NCBI GenBank assembly: GCA_018714105.1
Contig: DVNW01000016.1
Location: 1 to 64,000, forward strand
DNA length: 64,000 nucleotides
Direction of reading: 5' to 3'
Origin: Candidatus Faecicola pullistercoris
Lineage (GTDB): Bacteria > Bacillota > Clostridia > Christensenellales > CAG-917
Shown here: positions 1 through 7,726 of the stretch, one piece after another
Layout of the letters: every line of letters begins with the position of its first letter
Numbering within the stretch: position 1 is the first letter of the stretch
Program-made: the position numbers and the translations under genes
The notes under the pieces: model-generated
The model's input: only the letters and a program-made list of their open reading frames with translations
Databases searched by the model: none
What the model was told of the DNA's origin: nothing

Positions 1-36
1 CTCAGGAGGTAGAGCACATCCTTGGTAAGGATGAGG
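1..36 (+). pseudogene. Truncated tRNA-Thr copy at window edge
   Basis: The first 36 bases match the D-arm and anticodon arm of the intact tRNA-Thr at 105-180, including the GGT anticodon loop. The match stops after the anticodon stem. The bases that follow (about 37-80) resemble the insert found in the downstream repeats rather than a T-arm. The 5' end lies outside the window, so it could begin as a complete acceptor stem, but no T-arm or 3' acceptor strand follows. It is read as a broken copy belonging to the repeat array. Confidence 0.7.
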
Positions 37-104
37 AGGTAACGCTGACGCTGTCCGCTATACCTTGTGACCTCATCGCCGACAGACTAATAAAAAGCAA
101 AAGC

Positions 105-180
105 GCTGCTATGGCTCAGGAGGTAGAGCACATCCTTGGTAAGGATGAGGTCACCGGTTCAAATCCGGTTAGCAGCTCCA
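105..180 (+). tRNA. tRNA-Thr (anticodon GGT), CCA encoded
   Basis: Full cloverleaf: acceptor GCTGCTA (105-111) pairs with TAGCAGC (170-176). The D-arm is followed by anticodon stem CATCC/GGATG around loop TTGGTAA, giving anticodon GGT. The T-arm ACCGG/CCGGT encloses TTCAAAT, and the discriminator T is followed by an encoded CCA (178-180). It decodes ACC/ACT. It is the only intact member of a local family of tRNA-derived repeats (1-36 and 221-530). Confidence 0.95.
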
Positions 181-208
181 AAGCAACTCTTAACGGGGTT
201 GCTTTTTA
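180..208 (+). terminator. Rho-independent terminator of tRNA-Thr
   Basis: AAAGCAAC pairs with GTTGCTTT across a short loop and ends in a T run. It starts on the last base of the tRNA CCA. The same hairpin is copied in each downstream repeat unit, near 314-342 and 450-479. Confidence 0.85.
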
Positions 209-220
209 TATAAAATTAAA

Positions 221-530
221 TTATAAAAAGGATGAGGTCACCGCTGACGCTCGGCAGAGCCTCGCTATTCCGTCGCCGCGAAGCGCGCTCCTTACAAATC
301 CGGTTAGCAGCTCCAAAGCAACTCTTAACAGGGTTGCTTTTTATATAAAATCAGATTATAAAAAGGATGAGGTCACCGCTGACGCTCGGCAGAGCCTCGC
401 TATTCCGTCGCCCGCGAAGCGCGCTCCTTACAAATCCGGTTAGCAGCTCCAAAGCAACTCTTAACAGGGTTGCTTTTTATATAAAATCAAATTATAAAAA
501 GGATGAGGTCACCGCTGACGCTCGGCAGAG
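221..530 (+). repeat. ~135 bp tandem repeat built from tRNA-Thr 3' fragments
   Basis: Units start near 221, 356 and 492, a period of 135-136 bp; the third is cut near 530. Each full unit has four parts in order: the tRNA-Thr 3' anticodon stem and variable loop (AAGGATGAGGTCACCG); about 50 bp of foreign GC-rich sequence replacing the GTTC of the T-arm, with short hairpins such as GCTCGGCAGAGC; the rest of the T-arm and acceptor strand (AAATCCGGTTAGCAGCTCCA); and a copy of the terminator. No unit can fold into a complete tRNA. tRNA 3'-end duplication is typical of integration sites, but no integrase is in the window. Local tandem duplication or misassembly are alternatives. Confidence 0.8.
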
Positions 531-647
531 CGGCGGTGCGGATTCATTGCCGGGATTAATACACAGATTGCAAAAGTCTTCCTTGCACTTATAGGGCTAT
601 GGCAAATCATATCGCGAGTTTCACGTCATATCGGGTTTTGGTTTGTG

Positions 648-676
648 TTGCCTGTTTAACGGATGTATGTTATAAT
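648..676 (+). promoter_or_regulatory. Promoter for the lipoprotein gene
   Basis: TTGCCT (648-653), 17 bp spacer, TATAAT (671-676) preceded by TG. An AGGAG ribosome binding site follows at 691-695 and the ATG is at 703. Confidence 0.75.
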
Positions 677-702
677 ATAAAAAAAACGAAAGGAGACTAA
701 AC

Positions 703-1782
703 ATGAAAAATTTCAGGCGAGCATTAACAATCATGCTATGTCTGACGCTGGGCGTTTTGGTTGTCGCGTGCGGCAACGACGATAACAAAGGAGGCGGCGG
801 AGCGGACAAGACGGAATACAATATCACCGCGGAGGAGTCTGCTTATTATACCGTCAGCCTCAGCGCCGCAAAAGCCGTAAAAGACACCTTAATTGAGATT
901 AATCTTACCGATATTGCCGACAATATCGAGATTGTTGCCGTTGAGTATAACGGTAAGTCCTGCCAAAAGACGGCGGAGGGCAAATACACCTTTACCATGC
1001 CTGCCGAAAACGTTACAATTACAGTAAAAACACGCGTTTTGGAGGCGGTTACCGAGGACGGCATTGCAAAATTCGACGATAAGAATTTAACTACCGTTGC
1101 AAAAGGCGGAACATTTAACGCTCCAAGTATTATAGACAAGAATATGTGGTGTTTCGACATTGTTTTCGATACTCATTACATGACTATTCTTAAGAGCGAA
1201 ATCACATCTTCCGATAATAACGTCGTTCCTGCCGACGCTATCGAGGTAATAAAGGTCGAGGAAGATGATTCAACTATAATCGCAGGTGCAAAAGTCATTA
1301 TAGATACCGCTAAAATCAACGTCGGCACCGCTTGGCTGACGATGTATTTCAAAAACGGTAACATTTCAGGTGCTGCCAATGAAGGCACCCTTCTTATACC
1401 CGTAACGATTGTTGAGTACGGCGAGCTGCAACTGCCGGCTATGAACGAGACGGTTATACTTGACCTTACAAGCATAAGTCCGTATGAAGGTCAGCAGTTC
1501 ACAGTGAGAATAGCGGATTACGACTATGTTGACGGTTCGTGTAATTTTCAGCGCGAAGATTACGTTCTCACTTGCGCGAACGGTGAGCTGACCGTTACCT
1601 TCGACTATACCGCAGGTCACGACTATTGGATCAGAATTTCTTACGGTGCTGAGGATAATTATCAAACCACATTGACAGTAAAGGACGGATATACCTCGGC
1701 GGGCGGCGAACTTAAAGGCGGCTGGCTTAGATTTGAAAAACCCGACGTGAGCCTTGAATTGGACGTTGAAGAGCAAGCATAG
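703..1782 (+). CDS. Putative lipoprotein, function unknown
   Basis: A 359-residue protein with a lipoprotein signal: basic start, hydrophobic stretch and lipobox LVVAC with Cys at residue 23, followed by a Gly/Asp/Asn-rich linker. This predicts export and lipid anchoring on the outer face of the membrane. Residues about 40-110 end in a segment containing TFTMPAENVTITV, a pattern common in small beta-sandwich repeats of Gram-positive surface proteins. The rest is rich in beta-prone, Thr/Tyr/Asp-rich sequence, with no catalytic motif I recognise. The ATG at 703 has a good AGGAG site and its own promoter, and the gene ends in TAG. It stands alone between the tRNA repeats and the HD-RyR gene. A substrate-binding or adhesive role is possible but not shown. 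Confidence 0.8.
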   Translation: MKNFRRALTIMLCLTLGVLVVACGNDDNKGGGGADKTEYNITAEESAYYTVSLSAAKAVKDTLIEINLTDIADNIEIVAVEYNGKSCQKTAEGKYTFTMPAENVTITVKTRVLEAVTEDGIAKFDDKNLTTVAKGGTFNAPSIIDKNMWCFDIVFDTHYMTILKSEITSSDNNVVPADAIEVIKVEEDDSTIIAGAKVIIDTAKINVGTAWLTMYFKNGNISGAANEGTLLIPVTIVEYGELQLPAMNETVILDLTSISPYEGQQFTVRIADYDYVDGSCNFQREDYVLTCANGELTVTFDYTAGHDYWIRISYGAEDNYQTTLTVKDGYTSAGGELKGGWLRFEKPDVSLELDVEEQA

Positions 1783-2059
1783 AGTGTCCCGTTCAGCACA
1801 GGCTAAGGCGGGGAGGAGTGCGGATTTCGGCGCATCTCTGTTACTGCCCGATGCCGCATGCGGTCAGCGGCATTTTCGACAGCGTTATAAATACCGCATT
1901 ACAGGCTAAATAAACCGTAAAGGCGTCTTTTGACGCCTTTTGCTTATATATGCCGAATTTTATAAGCAAAAACGCAATTTAATACGGCGATTCATTATCA
2001 TAATCACGCGATATATGCCTGTTATGCTTGTCGGGCGTATTTACGGCGCAGGCCCGGTA
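1783..2059. other. Intergenic region
   Basis: The stretch holds one clear terminator (1919-1941) and leads into the promoter at 2060. No ORF with a ribosome binding site and no recognisable RNA is seen in the remaining sequence. Confidence 0.6.
1919..1941 (+). terminator. Terminator downstream of the lipoprotein gene
   Basis: AAAGGCGTC pairs with GACGCCTTTT around a TTTT loop. It lies about 135 bp past the lipoprotein stop codon and is nearly symmetric, so it could work in both directions. Confidence 0.8.
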
Positions 2060-2089
2060 TTGACTTGTCGGGGGCGGATATGTTATAGT
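2060..2089 (+). promoter_or_regulatory. Promoter for the HD-RyR gene
   Basis: TTGACT (2060-2065), 18 bp spacer, TATAGT (2084-2089) with an upstream TG. It is followed by a GGAGGTGGG ribosome binding site and a GTG start at 2118. Confidence 0.75.
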
Positions 2090-2117
2090 ATGGTCAGTAA
2101 ATAACGGAGGTGGGAAA

Positions 2118-3755
2118 GTGAACAGGAATTTTGAAAAATACGTCAGCGGCTTTTTCGAGAAAGGTTTGTCGCGCAGCGGAGACGCGGCCTATGACAATAA
2201 CCATAAATTGCAAGGCGGAGTTATGGATTTCAGGGCTATGAAGTGCGCTTTGTCAAGATTTATAGAGGAGCCTTCTCACGAAAACTCTTTCGACGTTTTT
2301 TATTGCTATTGCGAAATCTTCGGCTTATTCGGCGAGGGGTACGAAAATATAGCCGATACAGTGTTGAAAATTTTGTGCGATTTCGAATTCAAGGCGGGCG
2401 CGCTGTCCGATAAACACCGCGACCACTACGTGCATTCGGTTACGGTTTTTGCCATAGGGCTTGCCGTTTACGAAAAGAACTCCGCTTACAGGAAAGCCTA
2501 CGAGCTTTACTGCGATAAAAAAGGCGAGGACGCGCGCAGGGATTTTCTGTTGAAATGGGGGCTTGCCTCTTTGTTCCATGACGTGGGATACCCGTTCGAG
2601 CTTGCTTTCGGACAAATCAAAAGTTATATCGGGCAGGTGGCCGCCGAGGACGGAGCCTATCCCGTAGTGAGATACGCAAACATGGACGAATTCATGACTC
2701 CGGAAGGAGAAGGACTTGACACGTTTGCGCTTTATTGCCCCGAAAGAACGCTTACGGAGGAACTCGCGCTGCGGCTGGACAGGGCGTTCGGCCGAAGCGA
2801 CAGCCTTGATATCATCAGGGAAGAAATAATACCCGATTTATGCTTTGCCGACCACGCGCTTTTCGGCGCTTTTCTGCTTGCCAAAAAACTTCTTCCCAAC
2901 GTCAAGGACGGAAACGCTTTCGAGGCGGTTATGGCTGCGCTTACGGCTATACTTGCGCATAACGCGTTCATAAGAAAGGCCGCGGCGAAACCCGATTTCA
3001 AAAAACTCAGACTCAAAGATCCTGTTACTTACCTTCTGGTTTTCGCCGATACCGTTCAGGATTACGGAAGGGCTTGTTACGGCAGATACAATTGTCCGTC
3101 CAAATACGCCTTCGACTGCAATATAGTTCTGAGCGGCAAAAACTTCGACGCGGAATACCTTTATATAGAGGGCGACGAAAACTTCCTCAAAAACGCGGCC
3201 GCAGACCTTAACGCCTTCAAGAAGTACGTGGACGTGACTAAAATTTTTAACAACGTCAAAGTCAGCGCGGTTATTGCTCCTTTACCTAAAAAAGTTCCGC
3301 GGCCGGACGGATTTTACAAGGATATCCTTAAAATCGCTTACGCCGTGCATGCTCATTATCTCGACGCGGATTATACGGGCAGGGTGGTGGACAGCTGGAA
3401 CAGCCTGAGTCTGGAATACAAGATGTCCAACATACGTCAGGCGAAAAGTTATTTCGATAAGATAAACAGCCTGGGATATTATTTTACGGACGCCATTCTG
3501 CCGGTAAAGGAAGTAAGCGCGTTCACGGACAAACAGATTGCAAGACTTGCCGAGCGCGAGCATAAATCCTGGCTCAAAGAGAAAAAGGAAATGGGCTGGC
3601 GTTTCGGCGAAAGAAACGACGAAACGGGCATGCATCCTTCCGTAAGACCTTATAAGGAATTAAGCGCGGCCGAAAAGCAAAAGGACATAGACGCCGTAAC
3701 CATTATTCCCGCAATACTTAAAAAATGCGGATACAGAATTTACAGAAAGAAATAA
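2118..3755 (+). CDS. HD-domain phosphohydrolase-like protein with C-terminal RyR domain
   Basis: A 545-residue, apparently cytosolic protein. Residues about 100-315 carry HD-superfamily features: His100/His103, the His-Asp doublet in LFHDVG (154-155), a later Asp-His in FADHALFG (245-246), His281 and Asp311. HD proteins are metal-dependent phosphohydrolases, often acting on nucleotides or signalling nucleotides; the substrate here is not deducible. Residues about 471-543 match the bacterial RyR (ryanodine-receptor) repeat: EHKSW, GW, MHPSVRPYKEL, a late Asp, then IPAILKKCGYRIYR. The start is a GTG 6 bp after a strong GGAGGTGG site; no better ATG exists. It is monocistronic, with its own promoter and terminator. 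Two further RyR-like C-termini occur in the proteins at 20008-24519. The RyR assignment is firm by motif; the HD activity is likely; the pathway is unknown. Confidence 0.8.
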   Translation: MNRNFEKYVSGFFEKGLSRSGDAAYDNNHKLQGGVMDFRAMKCALSRFIEEPSHENSFDVFYCYCEIFGLFGEGYENIADTVLKILCDFEFKAGALSDKHRDHYVHSVTVFAIGLAVYEKNSAYRKAYELYCDKKGEDARRDFLLKWGLASLFHDVGYPFELAFGQIKSYIGQVAAEDGAYPVVRYANMDEFMTPEGEGLDTFALYCPERTLTEELALRLDRAFGRSDSLDIIREEIIPDLCFADHALFGAFLLAKKLLPNVKDGNAFEAVMAALTAILAHNAFIRKAAAKPDFKKLRLKDPVTYLLVFADTVQDYGRACYGRYNCPSKYAFDCNIVLSGKNFDAEYLYIEGDENFLKNAAADLNAFKKYVDVTKIFNNVKVSAVIAPLPKKVPRPDGFYKDILKIAYAVHAHYLDADYTGRVVDSWNSLSLEYKMSNIRQAKSYFDKINSLGYYFTDAILPVKEVSAFTDKQIARLAEREHKSWLKEKKEMGWRFGERNDETGMHPSVRPYKELSAAEKQKDIDAVTIIPAILKKCGYRIYRKK

Positions 3756-3783
3756 CAAAAAAGGGCATGCGCCCTTTTTTGTT
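3754..3783 (+). terminator. Terminator of the HD-RyR gene
   Basis: AACAAAAAAGGGC pairs with GCCCTTTTTTGTT around a short ATGC-centred loop; A and T runs on both sides allow bidirectional use. Confidence 0.9.
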
Positions 3784-3906
3784 ATAATATATAAGCTCCC
3801 CGTGATTCTGTTTTTAGCGGAAAAACTTTCCAATATATATAAACAAGAAAAATCGTGTTTTGTCCCGCATTTTTGAAAAAATTTTTCAAAAAGTACAAAA
3901 AAAATT

Positions 3907-3943
3907 AAAACGGCCTTCGGAAAAAACTCCCAAGGCCGTTTTT
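3907..3943 (-). terminator. Terminator of the MarR-MATE operon
   Basis: AAAACGGCCTT pairs with AAGGCCGTTTT across a 14-base loop, just past the MATE stop codon. On the minus strand the hairpin ends in a T run. Confidence 0.85.
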
Positions 3944-3959
3944 GCTTTTGATTTTTCAT

Positions 3960-5555
3960 TTAATCCCGATTATCTTCCTTATCGCTTTCAGTGCCTGCGG
4001 TTTCGGATTGAGCGGGGGAGACGTTTTTTGCGACTTCATCCGTTTTGCTTTCGCTTTCCCTTCCGAAATCCTCAAAGACCTGCGCCTGTACGGCAGCTCC
4101 GCCCGAAAGCGTGTTATCTTCCGCCTGCGTTCGGGCCGTCTCGCGGTTGGTTATAGAGGAAAACATTTTGTTTATACAGATTATCGAATATGGCAGAAAT
4201 ACCAATATCGTTACTATTTCGCCAACGGGGTAGGACCACCACGTAGCGTTAAGCCCGTAGATGTCGGTAAGTATTTTGGCGGCAGGCAGAAGAATTATTA
4301 TCTGCCTGAACAGGCTCATAAGCATGGATACGACGCCTTTGCCGAGAGACTGGAACATGTTTATCATTACGATACAGAACGCGGCGGGAATAAACGATAT
4401 GCTTATTATTCTGAACGCTACAGTGCCCGTCTCGACAAGCCTTGCGTAATAATCGCTGCCGTCGGTAGCCTCGTCGGGTTTGAACAGCGAAAGCAGTTGT
4501 TCGGGTAAAAGCTGGAATATCAGTAATCCCAACACCATTATGACGCACGCCACTATTATGGACAGCCTGAACACCTTGTTAAACCGGTCTTTTCTGTTGG
4601 CCCCGAAGTTGTAACCCATTATAGGCAGAGCACCCTGACAAAGCCCGAATACAGGCATAAATACAAAGGATTGAAGTTTGAAATATATGCCGAGCACGGA
4701 GATTGCAACGTCCCCGAAGGCGTTTAATATAGCGTTAAGCGCAGCTACGGTGACCGACGATACCGAGTTGAGTATGGTTACAGGTATGCCTACTTTCAAA
4801 ATTTCGGTTACGTATTGCTTTTGCAGGCGGAAACCCTTGTGAGGGAAAACGTGTATATCATGCGTCTGTTTTTTCAGCATTATAAGCGAGAAAGTCATGG
4901 CGGCTATCTGGCCTATTACCGTGGCTATCGCCGCGCCCATTACCTCCATGCGGGGGAAACCCAGATATCCGAATATAAGAATCGGGTCGAGAATTATGTT
5001 GGTAATCGCGCCGATAAGCTGCGAACACATGGGTATCGTCATGTTGCCCGTGGCCTGCAAAACGCGGCTGGCGAATATCTCGATATACATGCCGAACGAT
5101 GCGCATACCACTATCGAAAGATACTCAACGCCGTATTTCATGACAAGCGCGCTGTTTTCGTAGTCGCCCGTGTTGATGTAGGCGGATACGAACAGTTTGG
5201 AAATGAAGTATCCGAATATCGCGAAAAACGCCGCAACTATTAAGGAAAGTATTATGCCCGTCTGAGCTGTTTTGGAAGCCTCCTCGGGCTTGCCTTCGCC
5301 GAGCTTTCTGGAAATGGCGGAGTTGCTGCCTACGCCTATACCGAAAGCAAACGCCATTATCAGCATTTGCATGGGGAAGGCGAGCGACAGCGCCGCGGTA
5401 GCGCTTCCGTTCACTTTGGCAACAAATATGCTGTCCACTACGTTATAAAGCGACTGAACCAGCATGGAAAGTATTGCCGGCCCCGACATTACAAACAGTA
5501 ATTTGCCTACGGGCATATTGCCCATTTTTAAAGATTTTGCAGCGGAATTATCCAT
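3960..5555 (-). CDS. MATE-family multidrug efflux transporter
   Basis: A 531-residue membrane protein with about 12 hydrophobic segments. The N-terminal half contains the MATE signature GPAILSMLVQSLYNVVDSIF and the second half the equivalent PVTILNSVSS. MATE proteins export cationic drugs or metabolites using Na+ or H+ gradients. The C-terminus has a charged cytosolic tail of about 65 residues (Glu/Asp/Ser-rich), longer than usual. The start has an AAAGGTG site. The gene begins 9 bp after the stop of the MarR-type gene 5565-5996, so the pair is one operon, and the regulator probably senses the exporter's substrate. Substrate unknown. Confidence 0.93.
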   Translation of the reverse strand: MDNSAAKSLKMGNMPVGKLLFVMSGPAILSMLVQSLYNVVDSIFVAKVNGSATAALSLAFPMQMLIMAFAFGIGVGSNSAISRKLGEGKPEEASKTAQTGIILSLIVAAFFAIFGYFISKLFVSAYINTGDYENSALVMKYGVEYLSIVVCASFGMYIEIFASRVLQATGNMTIPMCSQLIGAITNIILDPILIFGYLGFPRMEVMGAAIATVIGQIAAMTFSLIMLKKQTHDIHVFPHKGFRLQKQYVTEILKVGIPVTILNSVSSVTVAALNAILNAFGDVAISVLGIYFKLQSFVFMPVFGLCQGALPIMGYNFGANRKDRFNKVFRLSIIVACVIMVLGLLIFQLLPEQLLSLFKPDEATDGSDYYARLVETGTVAFRIISISFIPAAFCIVMINMFQSLGKGVVSMLMSLFRQIIILLPAAKILTDIYGLNATWWSYPVGEIVTILVFLPYSIICINKMFSSITNRETARTQAEDNTLSGGAAVQAQVFEDFGRESESKTDEVAKNVSPAQSETAGTESDKEDNRD

Positions 5556-5564
5556 TTTTCACCT

Positions 5565-5996
5565 TTAATCGAGACTTGACAGAATACTTAATACGGAAGC
5601 GAGATGCTCTTCGAGTTTTTTGAGCTGAGCTTTTGGAAGACGGTTAAAATAATCGTCGGCAAACTTATGTATTATTCCCGAAAGCTCTTCGGCAAGCCCG
5701 AGGCCGTACTCCGTAAGCCAAAGCACGGTTTTGCGCCTGTCGGATCGCGAAAGATCGGTAGCTACTATACCTTTGAGCTTGAGTTTGTCTATAACGCGGG
5801 TAAAAGAGGATTTTTCTATGCCTATTTTGCCGCTGGTTTCGCTCATCGAACAGCCGGGGTGGTTTTTTATATATATAATCACCCTCATCATGGTTTTGTT
5901 GAGTTCCTCGCCGATATCGGAAAAATCGGCTTTGCGTATTACCGATTTTGCAAAATTGCCCACGTCGAACATTTTTCCTAAAATAACGTTTTCCAT
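5565..5996 (-). CDS. MarR-family transcriptional regulator
   Basis: A 143-residue winged-helix repressor of usual MarR length. Visible features are the N-terminal dimer helix, the recognition region (CSMSETSGKIGIEKSSFTRV, about residues 49-68), and the wing DLSRSDRRKTVLWLTEYG (about 81-98), the classic DxRxxxxxLT wing motif. MarR proteins bind inverted repeats and release DNA on ligand binding or oxidation. The gene is first in an operon with the MATE exporter. A perfect 14 bp palindrome lies between its promoter and ribosome binding site, which suggests autoregulation. Confidence 0.93.
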   Translation of the reverse strand: MENVILGKMFDVGNFAKSVIRKADFSDIGEELNKTMMRVIIYIKNHPGCSMSETSGKIGIEKSSFTRVIDKLKLKGIVATDLSRSDRRKTVLWLTEYGLGLAEELSGIIHKFADDYFNRLPKAQLKKLEEHLASVLSILSSLD

Positions 5997-6008
5997 AATA
6001 CCTCTTTT

Positions 6009-6022
6009 GTTGTATATACAAC
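6009..6022 (-). promoter_or_regulatory. Candidate MarR operator
   Basis: GTTGTATATACAAC is a perfect 14 bp inverted repeat. It sits between the predicted transcription start and the AAGAGG ribosome binding site of the MarR gene, so a bound repressor would block transcription of the MarR-MATE operon. Assignment is from position and symmetry only. Confidence 0.65.
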
Positions 6023-6036
6023 CTAACAGCTTAACG

Positions 6037-6065
6037 ATTTTATCAAATTAAAATATTTATGTCAA
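6037..6065 (-). promoter_or_regulatory. Promoter of the MarR-MATE operon
   Basis: On the minus strand: TTGACA (6065-6060), 17 bp spacer, TAAAAT (6042-6037). Confidence 0.8.
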
Positions 6066-6137
6066 ACTATTTTCCGCGGTGTTTTTAATTTATTTAAAAA
6101 AGTCCGCAAAGCTAAGAGGCCTCTTAATCCAAAACCG

Positions 6138-6166
6138 TTGACTTTACTAAAAAACTGATTTATAAT
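6138..6166 (+). promoter_or_regulatory. Promoter of the riboswitch-controlled operon
   Basis: TTGACT (6138-6143), 17 bp spacer, TATAAT (6161-6166). Transcription would start just before the FMN riboswitch. Confidence 0.85.
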
Positions 6167-6180
6167 TGACCAAAAAGGAA

Positions 6181-6311
6181 CTTTGGGCAGGGTGAGAGCA
6201 ATCAATCCCGACCGGTGGTGATGCCGCCTTCGAGCGGACAAGTCCGACAGCCCCAGCAGCCGATGCGGTGAGAATCCGCAACCGACAGTTACAGTCTGAA
6301 TGGGAAAGGAC
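6181..6311 (+). ncRNA. FMN riboswitch (RFN element)
   Basis: The conserved RFN blocks appear in order: GGGCAGGGTGAGA, ACCGGTGGTGATGCC, AGTCCGACAGCCC, GATGCGGTGAGAATCCGCA, ACCGACAGTTACAGTCTGAATGG and the closing GGGAAAGGA. The element binds flavin mononucleotide and turns riboflavin synthesis or uptake genes off when FMN is plentiful. It sits between a strong promoter and a riboflavin transporter gene. The 3' end of the aptamer (GGGAAAGGA) can pair with the 5' arm of the terminator at 6332, giving a plausible antiterminator/terminator switch. Confidence 0.96.
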
Positions 6312-6331
6312 CTGTTTGTTTTTACGACAAG

Positions 6332-6359
6332 TCTTTCCGCACGGAAAGATTTTTATTTT
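6332..6359 (+). terminator. Riboswitch expression-platform terminator
   Basis: TCTTTCC pairs with GGAAAGA around GCAC and is followed by TTTTTATTTT. It lies between the FMN aptamer and the riboflavin transporter start, so control is probably by transcription termination. Confidence 0.8.
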
Positions 6360-6397
6360 CCTGCGGAGCCTTTTCTGCCCGAAAAAGAGAGGCTCGA

Positions 6398-6934
6398 ATG
6401 AAAAAAATCAACGCTAGAAGTATTGCTTTCGGAGCAATGTTCACGGCACTTACCTACGTATGTACGCTGATAAGCGTTCCCAACGGTCTGGGCGGATACG
6501 TCAACTTCGGCGATACCGCAGTCTTTCTTGCCGCCGCGCTTATGAATCCTTTTGTGGCCGCGTTTGCGGGAGGGGCGGGAGGCGCGCTTGCCGACCTGAC
6601 TCTGGGGTACACCGCGTACGCGCCCTTTACGCTGGCAGTCAAAGCGGCGGAGGGACTGCTGGCAGGTATACTGATAAGGTGTTTTGCAACGAAAGCGATC
6701 CGCAAAGGCCCCGAAATAGCGCTTTCGGCCCTTTGTTTCGTCCTGTCGGGCGTTTTGATGGCGGGCGGATATTTCGGCGTTAACGTTATTATAAACGATT
6801 TTGAAACGGCTCCTGCCGCAGCTCAGCTCCCGTTCGACTTATTGCAGGCGGCAATTGCCGTAACAGCCGCGCTTTTGATGCTTTACGCGGCAAGACTGAA
6901 ACAGGCGTTTTATAAAATTTACCGGAAGGAATGA
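6398..6934 (+). CDS. Riboflavin ECF transporter S component (RibU-type)
   Basis: A 178-residue hydrophobic protein with about five to six membrane segments, normal for an ECF substrate-binding (S) subunit. It captures riboflavin at the membrane and works with the shared EcfA/EcfA'/EcfT module, which is not in this window. Evidence is the S-component-like pattern (GYVNFGDTAVFLAAALMNPF, then the Gly/Ala-rich GGAGGALADL) and the FMN riboswitch directly upstream, which fixes the substrate better than the sequence does. The AlkD-like gene follows after 1 bp and should be cotranscribed. Confidence 0.88.
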   Translation: MKKINARSIAFGAMFTALTYVCTLISVPNGLGGYVNFGDTAVFLAAALMNPFVAAFAGGAGGALADLTLGYTAYAPFTLAVKAAEGLLAGILIRCFATKAIRKGPEIALSALCFVLSGVLMAGGYFGVNVIINDFETAPAAAQLPFDLLQAAIAVTAALLMLYAARLKQAFYKIYRKE

Positions 6935-6935
6935 T

Positions 6936-7661
6936 ATGTACGACAGTCAAAGCGCTTTAATTGAAATTTTAAAAATCCACCGCAATCCCAACCTTGAAAA
7001 ATTCAGCCGCTCGCTTATTCCCGATGCGGACGCAATAATAGGCGTGTATTCCGCCGACCTGGCGGCATTTGCAGGCGACATTATCAAATCCGGCGAATAT
7101 CTTAAGGTGCTGGATTTTCCTTATAACGTTTGCCACGAATGCGATATTATCAAGGGCATGATTATAAGGCGGGCGAAACTGCCCCTCGGGGATAAATTGC
7201 CGTATATGGAAAAATACGCTTCGCACATTAAAAACTGGGCCGTATGCGATGCGGCCGCGGTAAAAGTCAAGTCCTCGGAAAAACAAGAACTGCTTGAGTT
7301 TGCCGACAAACTAATAGCCACGGGCAAGGAATTTAACATCAGATACGCCTTGGTGCTTTTAAAATGCAATTTCGCCGATACCGCTGCGGACGCGGCAGTC
7401 TGCTTCGACAGGCTGGAAAGACTCGAATACGGCGCGTACAACGCGGATATGGCGGCGGCATGGCTTCTGAGCGAGATATATATTAAAAATCCTTCGGACT
7501 CCGCGGCGGAAAATATCGCCGCAGAGTATCTTATGCAAAGCAAAAGGGTAAACGAATTCACTTTCCGTAAGGCGTTAAGCAAAATAACCGACTCGAAAAG
7601 GGTGAGCGACATTCAGAAAGAGGAAATACGCCAATTACGAAAAACAGTGTTTAACGATTAA
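6936..7661 (+). CDS. AlkD-like DNA alkylation repair protein
   Basis: A 241-residue, mostly helical soluble protein matching the DNA alkylation repair (AlkC/AlkD, HEAT-like) family. The landmarks are PLGDKLPYMEKYASHIKNWA followed by VCDAAAVK (about residues 82-109), corresponding to the conserved NWAxCD region. AlkD enzymes remove bulky or cationic N3- and N7-alkylated bases without flipping them. The length is close to the family norm. It starts 1 bp after the riboflavin transporter stop and so appears to be under the same FMN riboswitch, an unexpected pairing. Family assignment is good; activity on a given lesion is inferred. Confidence 0.82.
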   Translation: MYDSQSALIEILKIHRNPNLEKFSRSLIPDADAIIGVYSADLAAFAGDIIKSGEYLKVLDFPYNVCHECDIIKGMIIRRAKLPLGDKLPYMEKYASHIKNWAVCDAAAVKVKSSEKQELLEFADKLIATGKEFNIRYALVLLKCNFADTAADAAVCFDRLERLEYGAYNADMAAAWLLSEIYIKNPSDSAAENIAAEYLMQSKRVNEFTFRKALSKITDSKRVSDIQKEEIRQLRKTVFND

Positions 7662-7687
7662 AAACAGCAGTTAAAACCCTATAAAAT

Positions 7688-7715
7688 AAAAAACCTGCCT
7701 TTTGGCAGGTTTTTT
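7688..7715 (+). terminator. Bidirectional terminator between alkD-like gene and fhs
   Basis: AAAAAACCTGCC pairs perfectly with GGCAGGTTTTTT around a TTTT loop. It lies between converging genes and carries T runs on both strands. Confidence 0.93.
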
Positions 7716-7726
7716 GATGCGTCGGA

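Noticed and set aside
1..530. CRISPR-like array
   Set aside because: Repeat period is 135-136 bp, units are near identical throughout with no unique spacers, and the units are tRNA fragments. No cas genes in the window.
111..594. Open frames running through the tRNA-Thr repeat array
   Set aside because: They translate tRNA, insert and terminator sequence, lack ribosome binding sites and repeat with the 135 bp unit; they are by-products of the repeats.
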